64,000 nucleotides of DNA, taken from the NCBI RefSeq assembly GCF_040115645.1, contig NC_089548.1:4402001-4466000 (forward strand), read 5' to 3'. Positions 1 through 10,209 of this stretch are shown here, in pieces. The notes beneath the pieces were generated by a model, which worked only from the letters and a program-made list of their open reading frames with translations, searched no databases and was not told the origin of the DNA. The position numbers were made by a program, and so were the translations under genes. Position 1 is the first letter of the stretch. Every line of letters begins with the position of its first letter. The stretch comes from Euwallacea fornicatus. Its lineage: Eukaryota; Arthropoda; Insecta; Coleoptera; Curculionidae.

Positions 1-72
1 GTGATGACCTCCGAAACCGCCCCCGTGATGATGACCGCCGCCAAATCCTCCACCATGTCCATGAGGCGGCAT
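1..72 (-). CDS. Gly/His-rich protein, N-terminal part, runs off the left edge
   Basis: Read on the minus strand, an ATG at 72-70 opens a frame to the window edge that encodes MPPHGHGGGFGGGHHHGGGF and continues in the same style. An in-frame TAA lies 9 nt upstream of the ATG, which supports this start. Gly/His-rich low-complexity sequence of this kind is common in insect cuticular, secreted and metal-binding proteins. No hydrophobic signal peptide is visible after this ATG, so the segment may instead be an internal exon. Only 24 codons are visible and the other strand is also open, so the product is not identified. Confidence 0.4.
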   Translation of the reverse strand, partial: MPPHGHGGGFGGGHHHGGGFGGHH

Positions 73-99
73 ATTGCTTTAACTTTAGTTAACACTTGC

Positions 100-2510
100 A
101 CGTTAAATTCGCGTGGATATTATAGTATGCCTGTTTTAATTTAATGGTGCTTTTTCTGTATGTAGATATTATCCGGGAAGCTGATTATTAATAACTGACA
201 TTGAGAGAAGATAAGCTGTTATCATGCTTTTCTGCTAATCAAGTTGGTGACTCAGAAAACCGATATTTAGTCAGAAATGGAAAGTGGAGTGCGTGCTGAA
301 TTTTAGTTTACAGTACATATATATATATAACTTTTAAGAACACTGTGTTCAAGTATTTGGTTCGAATTTGTAACAAATATTGACTTTCTAAAAATGTTGC
401 TTTTGCCATCTAGTTTTACCGGCCAAACACATTTTATATCTTCTGACATTAAATTTTGAGGCACTTAGTGAAAAAAATCGTTTTTCCAATCGAACACCTC
501 AACGAGTTCAAATCACATAAAGGATGGAGGCCACGAAATATCTTAATGCAACGAATGCTCATCAAAAATTTTCAACAGATTTTTTGCACGTGCGTTGAAC
601 ATATTTCATATCAGATGAGTATCTTGAATACCAAAAACAAATTATGGCTGCTGACTATTCTCAGATTCTCGTAGTACGTGGTAAATAAATCACAATTAAT
701 TGATTGATAGCGAGGAATATCGATCATGAAGGTAATCTTATTTCAGGACTTGATGTTTTTAAAAGCTTTCAACAACCTGCTTTCTAATTCAAAATAAATC
801 TGCGGATGTACGAGGTGATCCAAACTCAAGGGTCATCATTAGCAAGTCGAAGATTTTAAAGGATGCACCGTCGATTAAATGGTGGGAAAGTTGCATAATT
901 AGTGACTCAACAAACTCACAAGAGATTTGCAGAAATCAAAGCTATTCCTGAATTATACGAACTGGTCAATTGGGGTCATTACGTTGCTTCTGAACATATC
1001 TTAACAATATTTTTAAAGTGAATAATTGTGAGCCCGCAATAATACGGTCTGATGGCGATTGGGATGCTTGAGATTCTTATTGGAATTCTACATGTTTTGT
1101 TGCCTGGCTCTAAAATGAGCCTCCAGTAAGAGACTTCGTGGTGACCAATGATAAATAGAGTGAAATTCTTCCCTGTCAGCATGAAGGATGTTTTATATGC
1201 AACGATAGATATCAGACAAGTGATATTTCCCTTTGATGCGGCGAAAAGAACTAATTTTTCTAAATTTTCCATTTGAAATTGCAGCCGAGCTTCAAGAGCG
1301 TAATTGGGAGAATGCCATCAGTTTGGGCAGAGTCGCTTTCGGACTCAGAAGAAAAGCCAAATTCGAAGATTACTTCTCTTTGGATGAATTGCTGAATACT
1401 GTGGTACAAACCGTTGCGTATGGTGGTAACTCCTCTGCCATCTGACGGATTCGATTTAGAAATCCTTGTCAAAGATACAGATAACATGGTGAAGTTATTT
1501 GTTTGCAAACTAGATGTCACTGCACATAAGTTCTAGGTATCAAGTTGAAAATTATCGAATCTGCAATGACAATGAGATTTGCGTGATGGAGAGGGAAAAG
1601 GATGGATGTCCTCGAGACTTCGTCAAGTCCCATATCTTCCCACGTAATTATGTTGTAATAAAATTTTATAAAATATGATGTGTCACCTCTTCAAAATATT
1701 GTCAATCTCTGTAAAACGTGTGTCTAGACAGAAAAACTTGAAATGCATTGGAGTAAAGTATAGGAATATTCCATTTTAAAGTGTTACGATGCCCAAATTT
1801 AGTTGTCTATTGTATTCTAAAATTGATTCAATTTCCCACACAACTTCAGTTATTTTCATTTTTTCTAATAATAAACGTTTCGTTTTACAAGAGTCATAGT
1901 CTCAAACTTCAATGAATCTAAGTTATATCTCCTATTTTTTCAATTCAGCAACTATCCTCATCGATGTAGGTCCAGCTCATGACGGACCATCGATATGATC
2001 TTCCAAGATCGTCTTCTCCAGTCAGGTGCGTGGCTCTCCATTAATGGAGAAGCGATCAACGAGACCCAACCATGGACTACCGCCCAGCAAGATAGTCTAA
2101 ATGAAAAGTATACTATACCACCAAAAAAAACTCTTATTATACATTAGTATTAGAACGGCCAAGAGGCTAAGATTTGAATGTGTTAACACTCGAATCAATC
2201 GCATCGGTGTTTGAGGAAAATACTGTAGACAATGTTAGCCTTCTGGCTTATAATGGCGAATTGTCATGGAAGGCAAAAAAGTGAGAGATCGTGAAGATAT
2301 CCCTTTCCGATTTGACTGACATCGAATCCAGACAATTTTTATTTATTGTGTTTGGTTTTAATGTTGGGAAGCGTGTAAGGTAGAGAAAAGCCTTTAAGAA
2401 AACCTGGTTCAAAGTAAAAGGGAAGGAAATTTTTCTAAACATATATCCAAAAAAAGAGAACTTCATTAGAGTGTCTCGTGTAGTTAAAGGCGTGTTAATC
2501 AACGCATTTA
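100..2510. other. Gene-poor AT-rich interval
   Basis: No gene can be supported here. One exon-like open stretch occurs at 1285-1443 on the plus strand, preceded by a plausible acceptor (ttgaaattgcag), and is followed in another frame by an open stretch to about 1535. It matches no family I recognise. A short TA run is at 317-329. Confidence 0.4.
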
Positions 2511-3184
2511 CACATACAGGGTGTTTTCAGCTGAGTGCCTACTAGAAATATTTACAGAATTGCGAAAGTTTAAAATCACAATTTGGTATATAGCTAGTTG
2601 AACCTAAGATCTAGTGATTTCAAGCGTTTTCAAAATGGCGGTACTTCTATAAGCGCCGGAAATGGATAACAACTTTGTTATTTTCAATGAAATGACTATG
2701 TTTTTAATTTTTTTTTATAATTCCTTGTTGAATTTCAGGTAAACTTCATGTAACATACTGATAACCGAAAATATCAACAATCGGAGGTAAAAATTGTTTT
2801 ACGTTAGAATGGCAAAAATTTTCTTAGCAAAAAAAATTGTCGTAATGGAATTAACAAAGATAAAAAAAACGACATTTTGCAAGTAAAATGTTAACATATT
2901 GCACTTCATTCTTGTCACTTTCAATCTTGATAACTACCTACAGGGCGTAAAATAAATTCAACTAGACCAACACAAAAATGCCAAAAAATCATTTTCTTCA
3001 AAATGGAACACCACATATTTTTTTACATGGGTTAAAAGGCCATTTCGTTCTGCATTCAATCATTTAACATTTTTTCTATTCTAATTCCTATTCTAAATGG
3101 CTGCATGCCAAACTGTGATTTACTAGCTTTGGTAGTTCTCGAAGTATTTCTGATGGACACTCAACTGAAGACACCCTGTATGTG
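2511..3184. mobile_element. MITE-like element with 27-bp terminal inverted repeats
   Basis: The left end cacatacagggtgttttcag (2511 onward, continuing to 2537) matches the reverse complement of 3158-3184 with 2 mismatches over 27 bp. The interior (about 620 bp) has no transposase-like frame, so the element is non-autonomous. An internal tacagggcg at about 2940 repeats part of the terminal motif. The ACAGGGTG terminus is shared with other short motifs in this window (see 56395-56650). Target-site duplication is unclear because the inverted repeat continues through the TA. Confidence 0.7.
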
Positions 3185-3670
3185 GTTTGTAATTCCTAAT
3201 TTTCTTGATAAATCACTGTTCGATTTAATGCTTCCCCACTCAAAGTTATTGGGAAATCGATAAAATTAAAACGCAATAGTTGATGTGAGTTTGACCTCAA
3301 AACAAAGTAAATACGTACAAATTGAACCTCTTCTATGGGGTACTAAGACGTATTTCACGTTGGAGTAGTAATTAAATGTGCGTACTTATTGACAAGCTAC
3401 TAAACTTATTTAGTATTTCTGAGTATGGACATCTTCTACGTCTTAGATATCTAGGGATCAACTTACGAGATTACTAAATATGAAGATGTTTAAAGTAGTT
3501 TAATGCAGTTTCACAGGATGTTACGCGTATATTTTGCACTATCATTTTGTAGGTTAGAAATTGTAAAAAAATACAGAGAGAAAGATCAGTTATTGTGCCT
3601 TCATGTCCATGAATACATGTAGGACTGGAAGGAGCCTCTGTTAAAGCCCTTGTTGGTAAAAAAAAAATTA

Positions 3671-4434
3671 TAAAGGGTGTCCCAACAAGAGCGCCAAATT
3701 TAAATTTGGCACCATTTTTTCTGTTTTGTATCGATTGTTAAACTCTTTTAACGATTTGATCTTAAAAAGTCCCAAATTTTTACAAGTGGTCCAATTTTCG
3801 ACACAGCGACGCATTTCAATTACTAGAAATTATTTCAAAAATGGTGAGAGTTTGGCCGCCACTATACGCAAATTGCGTCCAATTTTTGATCAGCAAAAAG
3901 TACGGAACGCCTCGAGTGTATTGAGACACATGACGTCCTTGTTTCTTGTGTCTCACACGGACGGCATTGATTTTAAAGACCTGTGGTTCTGACGGGACGG
4001 TACCACTTTCCATACATCACACGCACCAATGGAATAGTTCCATGAGACATCCCCGGTGGTGTAATCTCCCGTTTGGACGACATGAATTGGCTACCTAGAT
4101 CGTGCGATTTAACGTCGTTGAACTTTTTCGTCTAGAATTTTTTAAAGTTGAAAATTTATGTGAACAAGTCCGCCACTGTTCAAATTTTGAAACAGAGGAT
4201 TGGATAGTGCATCATTGAAACCCAACTACATTTATACCAAAAATTGATAGAAATTTTTGATAAAAAAATACGGTAATGTGCCAGCAAAGCCAAGATGAGC
4301 ATTTATCAGAGATATTGTTTTATACAGGATTTTGACAACTTTATTTTATGATTAAATGATGATTTCAGTATGTTCTAAAAGAAACTTGTTTTATTTTAAG
4401 TTTAAATTTTGCGCCCTTGTTGGGACACCCTTTA
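3671..4434 (+). mobile_element. Decayed Tc1/mariner-superfamily element with intact terminal repeats
   Basis: The ends taaagggtgtcccaacaaga (3671) and the reverse complement of 4411-4434 form 24-bp terminal inverted repeats with a single mismatch; similarity continues inward through an AAATTTAAATTT-like stretch. Inside, plus-strand frames from about 3726 resemble an insect transposase. The N-terminal part reads NYFKNGESLAATIRKLRPIF, like the helix-turn-helix segment (DUF4817 type) of beetle and ant elements. The C-terminal part near 4095-4255 resembles the end of a DDE domain (a CDLTSLNFFVW-like stretch). Frameshifts and stops separate the pieces, so it is inactive. At 764 bp it is about half of a full-length element. 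Confidence 0.75.
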
Positions 4435-7020
4435 GAACACAGCCACAGGGATTTTCGGACAGTCGTAGTACCCCGGTGTGTCCTTATCACAAGATATTTT
4501 TGACAATAAAATGAGGAAAAATTCACAATTATTATGTAATACAGGGTTAGTTCCTCGTTTTCGCTTTATTGTACAAATGTGATGAAAGGAATTTATTCGA
4601 AAACATAATACAATAGGTTGATAACAAAAACACCCCTTGAAATAATTATTCCATGATTGCTCCATGCAATAGCTCACAATAGCATTTGTAGAAAATAAAT
4701 ATATATAATATTATTATTTTATCGCCTTTTCTTAGTAATGTTTTGCCGATTATTATTACAGTTAAAATTGAATACTATTTTTAATATGGTTCCTGTTCAT
4801 GAATGCTCGTGAAATAATTAAGAGAAGAAAATGGCAGAAAAACAGTACTACTTAAAGTTTCATTATTTTAACATCAACAAAAATATGTGAGAAAATTCTA
4901 TCTTAAAATATCAATAGGAGCCACTTATGAGTTTATATTAACGTTACACAACAGGATGTTTTGATAACCACAAGCAAAGATTTTTTTTTAAATTAACCGC
5001 GGAAAACCTGAAGTATGTCTCGTTAATAGGATCGAATTATCACAGAAGATCTATCTATTTAGCACTAATCCACAAAGTAAAAAAAAAAAAAAACTAAAGA
5101 ATGCCGTTATTAGCCCTGTATTGGAAGACCCGAAAAGTGCAGTTTTTCCTACTACATTGTAATATTTTCGAAGTTTTGCCGAATTTGGAAATAATCGTTC
5201 TAACGTACCATTTGCGGTCAAATTAGGCTCATAAGGATGAAAGTCATAGAAAGACAGGTTGCAAACATGTAGTGATTTAACAGAAAAAACAGATTGCTAT
5301 ACAAAACGGCGAGGAGCTTATTTGCCAGAAAAACATACAATCCTATACAGCTGAAAGAAAATCTTAGTCAAAATCCTTGCTTCCCTGGACAATTTCCCCA
5401 GAAATCATTCATGTGCAAAATTGCATCACACGAATCCATTTATTCTCACCGAATACTCAGAGCCACATTTTCCATGTCCTCTTGCAGTTCTCTATTTCAA
5501 TAATCATTCTCACAATATTCAACAGAGTGCATTAGTTGGAGAGGAGCTTCTCTCGACCAACCAAAGCTTATTGTAATGATTTTTCCGTAACTGCAATCAA
5601 TGAATTATTTCGTGCGGTAATAATCGATCTATAATTTTCAACAATTTTCCACTAATCGAACATCTTGATCATGAAACTGATTTGAATTCGTGCAAATTTC
5701 CCCCAAGCTATCGCACAGCTAAAAATCCTGGACAGCTTAACAGTGATGAATGTGGCAGTTCGCATATTCATAGAATTTCTTTTACCTGGATATGTAAATG
5801 TAAACCATGCGACAATAGAGATTCAGTTTAATTGACCAAAATGGGAGCGATGCCAACTCTTTTAAACCTAATGGGCAGCGAAGCGACAGAGGGGACGTTT
5901 TGGAAATGAGCAACTCACGGTGGGAAGATTTCCCAGGGATTTGGGACACTATTTTTAAACCGCCTAATTTGTCTTTAAAAGTCCTCATGCTTATATGAAT
6001 AATAATACAAGTACATAGTAAACTAATAAACATAATGTTGCTACCCTCTAGCCAGAATAAACAATCAAATTTATTTATCCTTTGGCAGCGGCCAGTGGCG
6101 CATTACGAAGTGGTAAAAAAGGGCTTGACCCTTCCAAAAAGTGTCACCCTATAGATTTCAGTTATTTATTTGGACGTATCAGACTTAGTCGACCATAACA
6201 GTACCAACAATTATATAACGCCAAAAAACGCATTCGTTACTGCTAACAAGCACAGCAAGTTCAGTAAGTCAAAGAATGATTATTTTAGAACTTTACCATC
6301 TCGTATCTCGAAAACGAGTTTAGTTGTGGCACCTAGTATAGGATCACTTTGTGTACGAAGGAGGAAGAGGATTTCGGTTCTATACTGGAATAGTCTGCAT
6401 GTTCGGCACTTATGTAAAATAACGCAAAAAGTATGCCCCATTCAGTTAAGTAAATATTACTACTTCTTTGGACTCTCGATTTTAAGAAAAAAAATCATTT
6501 TAAATAACTCATAAATTGTCTGTGCCCGTTAGGCATACACGACCAAATATTGTAGAACATTCTGTACAGTTATATAAAATTGAAAAATAAAATAAATCAC
6601 TCCAAGGCTGTCCGGATTGTAACAAAAATCCATCAATAATGGTTTCGATCTCATCCAGTTTCGAAACCAATAGCACCAATACCCACATTCTATAGATTTG
6701 CACTGTAAGGTTTAGTTTCACTCACTATGATACAGTATCACAAAAAAAATTCTAATCTGTTGCGCGTAATAGAAACCGATTCATTGGATTTAATTGAATC
6801 TCAGAGTGGCAATGATTGTTATTTTTTCCCCACTTAACTTCTTTCCCAAGATGTCGAAATTTCAACAAGTCATATCCTTTGAGGCACATAAGATCAGCAC
6901 CCTCTCTAATCGCAATCTTTCAAAATCATAAGCAAATAGTATAGATTAGTCACTATTGTGTTAAAATTGCGATTGTGTTTCAAGTAGACTCCATGTCACA
7001 AAGAAAATCTTGGCGAATAG
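4435..7020. other. Intergenic, AT-rich, no gene seen
   Basis: No supported gene. An A-rich run lies at about 5076-5093. Scattered frames of 60-115 codons (for example 6170-6514 plus) lack homology, splice context or codon bias and look like chance openings or old element debris. Confidence 0.4.
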
Positions 7021-7023
7021 TGA

Positions 7024-7064
7024 TATATAAACCAGGCCAGATCTTCTGTGCGGCACAGTTCTTC
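7024..7064 (+). promoter_or_regulatory. TATA box and initiator of cathepsin gene 1
   Basis: TATATAAA at 7024-7031 is followed 30 bp later by cacagttcttca (7054-7065). The same acagttcttca string sits 30 bp after the TATA box of cathepsin gene 2, so it is probably the shared transcription start (initiator). This leaves a 5' UTR of about 30 nt before the ATG at 7087. Confidence 0.7.
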
Positions 7065-7086
7065 AATCAGCAGAACAGAAATCACC

Positions 7087-8282
7087 ATGAAAACATTCGT
7101 TTTGGCTAGTTTGTTGGTAGTTGCCGTTAGTGCTTCCCTTCTGGGGGAGCATGGGACTCAATTCCAGGCTTTCAAGGTACGTAAGAATATTTCGGAAATT
7201 CGAAGAATTTTGGTGAAACTCACTTATTTCTCTAGCTTGCCCACGGTAAGACCTACAGCAACCAAGTAGAAGAAACCAAACGTTTCGCCATCTTCAGAGA
7301 CAACCTCCGCGATATTGAAGAACACAACCTTCTCTACGCTAAAGGCCTCGTCTCTTACAAAAAGGGTGAGTCAAACTTTGATCCGACTTGAAGTAGTGAG
7401 GTAAACTTGCGTTGCTTTTGCAGCTGTCAACAAATTCTCTGACTTGTCTCCGGAAGAATTCAGAGCTTTCCTCAGCCTCCACGCCAAGCCCACCATCCAA
7501 ACTACCCCTTACGTGAAGAAAGGCATTAAAGTACCTGCTGCTGTTGATTGGAGAAATGAAGGTTACGTCACTGATGTTAAGGATCAAGGAAGTTGCGGTT
7601 CTTGCTGGGCATTCTCCCTGGTACTTTAGTTAGAGGAATTGGTTGTTGAAATTTTGTTATTGGCCATTTTTGGATTTTAGACTGGTGCCACTGAAGGTGC
7701 TTATGCAAAGTCATCTGGAACATTGGTCTCTCTCTCTGAGCAACAATTAGTCGACTGCACCAAAGACTTCAACTACGGTTGCGATGGTGGATTCTTAGAC
7801 CAGACCTTCACCTACATCGAAACCAATGGTCTTGAATCCGAAGCCGACTACCCTTACACTGGTAATTTTCCTGTCATTCCAATATTGATCGTGAAAAATT
7901 ATTCATTTTGCTTGTAGCTGAAGACGGCCAATGCCAATACGACGCTTCCAAGGTTGTCGCCAAAACCTCACGCCACGTTTCAATCAGAGAAGACGAAAAT
8001 AGCCTTTTGGAAGCTGTCGCTAACCAAGGTCCAGTCTCTGTTGCTATTGATGCCAGCTACCTTTCCTCTTACTCCTCTGGAATCTATTCTGACAACTACT
8101 GCTCACCCTCGACATTGAACCACGGTGTTCTCATCGTTGGTTACGGAAACGAGAACGGACAGGACTACTGGATCGTCAAGAACTCTTGGGGAGACGTCTG
8201 GGGAGAGCAAGGATACTTCAGACTTCTTCGTGGAACCAACGAATGTGGTGTTGCTGAAGATGATGTTTACCCAATCATCTAA
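7087..8282 (+). CDS. Cathepsin L-like cysteine protease, gene 1 of tandem array
   Basis: Five exons: 7087-7176, 7236-7365, 7424-7620, 7681-7861, 7918-8282, all with GT-AG introns, giving 320 aa. The protein is a secreted papain-family (C1A) zymogen. The signal peptide is MKTFVLASLLVVAVSAS. The inhibitor propeptide carries an ERFNIN-type helix (ETKRFAIFRDNLRDIEEHN) and a NKFSDLS segment. The mature enzyme begins near VPAAVDWR. Oxyanion Gln and catalytic Cys lie in DQGSCGSCWAF, catalytic His in LNHGV and Asn in VKNSWG, so it should be active. ERFNIN plus overall length place it in the cathepsin L group. Beetles commonly express such genes in the midgut as digestive enzymes; that role is inferred. 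A typical TATA promoter precedes it. It is the most upstream of three similarly built paralogues and shows no defect. Confidence 0.96.
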
Positions 8283-8294
8283 ATCGCAACTTTG

Positions 8295-8336
8295 AAATAA
8301 AATGTAAATGTAACATACATACGAGTTGTGAATAAA
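8295..8336 (+). terminator. Polyadenylation signals of cathepsin gene 1
   Basis: Two AATAAA hexamers, at 8295-8300 and 8331-8336, lie 13 and 49 bp after the stop codon. Confidence 0.7.
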
Positions 8337-8589
8337 ATTGTGATTTTTCCTTGAATTTCAAATATTTTTGCTTTCCTACGAATTTTTCTTTTATTTCAAT
8401 AGGGAATAATGTCTCACACACAAGTAGGAGTTGTTGGAGCTGTGAACTTATACACAGTTTAAACGAATTGAGAACAATGTTCACTTTTTCCTAAAGACTC
8501 CGATGAAACCTTTATTGAAAAAAAAAACAGAAATTCGACAAATCTGCTAACAAAGAAAATCTTTAAAATTTTCTAAATGAAAAACGACA

Positions 8590-9495
8590 CCTTTAGTAAC
8601 GTGTATTGCTTCCACGAGTTCTAATCACAGCATTCATGCAATTGAGCATGCTACAGATTAATGCGGCAAATTCTTCCGAAGGAATTTGCTCTCATTCGTC
8701 ATGAAGTTATTTATGTATTGAAACTTAGCATAACTGGAACAAATACATCGGCCCAGAATTTCCCATGCATTTTCTATCAGGGTCAAGTCTGGACTTCTCG
8801 GGGCCAACGGTTATAAAGAAATACCAACTTCATTCATATACGCTCGCATTATCCTTGCAATGTGTAGACGAGCATTGTCGTGAATTAAACAAAAATATTC
8901 ACCAACAATGTTCTTCCAAACATTTTCAAAGATCGTTCGTCGTTTAAATAGCCACCACAAGTTGCGACATGTTCTGTACGTGCCTCTAAGGAAATGCCTG
9001 CTCACACTATTACACGACCACCGCCAAATTGAACTCTAGGGGAAAAACAACAGTCTGCAAAATATTCATCAACCCTTCTCCAACCTCTCCTCCGTCCATG
9101 AGATGTGCATCTGTCGAATTTAGTAAATCGGTGAAAAACATTGCACCGCGTTCTTCAAGCTCCTAATGAAGATGTTCAACAAACTGTAAACGCTTTTGCT
9201 GATTATCTACAGTCGATCAATGTCCCGGGACAGGACTTCTGGAATTTATCTTAAATCCATTAAGGGCCTAGGAATTCTATAAAAGAAAACGGCGGTTCTA
9301 TGATTTTCATTTAATCGTTGGAAAAGTCTTGCAGCTGACAATGTGCGGTTGCGTAATACCTGTAATGTCCTGGTTTTCTGGCGAATTATCCTGGTTCCAG
9401 GAACCGCGGTAGTGCATCTGATATAATTTTTTGAGGTATTCCTAAGACTTTTGCCATGCAATGAATACTCTGTCATCTTGCGCTCTTTGTTCAGT
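8590..9495 (-). mobile_element. Tc1-like transposase relic
   Basis: On the minus strand, fragments in different frames line up in order with a Tc1 transposase. The HTH/linker part (9476-9246) contains RNRTLSAARLFQRLNENHRT. The DDE part (9005-8811) contains CLIHDNARLHIARIM, which includes the second catalytic Asp in a DNAR-H motif. A stretch like a SPDLNPIEN-containing region follows near 8800-8770. Stops and frameshifts separate the blocks. It lies just downstream of cathepsin gene 1. Terminal repeats were not found, so its limits are approximate. Confidence 0.75.
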
Positions 9496-9879
9496 TGCCA
9501 TCAATTTTTTGTTGCAAGAATGAGAAACTGAAAATGGCACAAGAACTTGGAATAATACTGCTTTATTTGAGAAGTTTCTTTCGCTCTGATATTCAAGGAA
9601 TTTGTACTACTAAAAGTTTTTCTAGACTATACAGGCAAAGTAAGTTGAAACAAGAAAAAACGTTGTGTATCAGAAAAATTTTCAAAACTTCTTTATTGCA
9701 AAAAATATATACAAACTTAAATGCCTGATTAACTTTCTTTCTCTGGTTCTTCTCATACACACCATGAATAGCTCTATGATAAGATTTATCTTAAATTTAG
9801 TGTAAAATTTTAGTGCAAAGTGCAAAATAAACAGAGTACGTATTGCCAAGTGCTAATTACTCTCATAAGCAACGTACGC

Positions 9880-10206
9880 ACGAAGTAGACCAGAGCAAAC
9901 GTATGCGTTTGACTAGTGTGTGCCGTTGAGCACACGTTAGGCTACGTGTGCGTTCAAAGCTCTCGGCTGTGTTCGGACACGTGGCGGCACATCGAAGTAT
10001 ATTCGCCAGATCCAAGTTTGCATGCGTTCGGCAGTGTGCACTCGTGAACGTAAGGAGAATTATTTATTCGCCATCGAGTGGAATCTTGAGTTAAAACAAA
10101 TAAATGCACATATTCCTTACTTTGATCGATCAGTGGGGTAACTGACGAGCGAAATAATGCGTACGCAAACGCATGAGAAATAATACGTTTGGTTATGGTC
10201 CTTCGT
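9880..10206. mobile_element. CpG-rich short element with imperfect terminal inverted repeats
   Basis: acgaagtagaccagagcaaa (9880 onward) matches the reverse complement of 10183-10206 (acgaaggaccataaccaaac) at most positions, giving repeats of about 24 bp with gaps. The 327-bp body is markedly richer in CG dinucleotides (repeated cgtacgc, gtgtgcg, acacgt words) than the AT-rich flanks. That is typical of a transposed non-autonomous DNA element. It has no coding frame. Superfamily is not assigned. Confidence 0.5.
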
Positions 10207-10209
10207 CTA

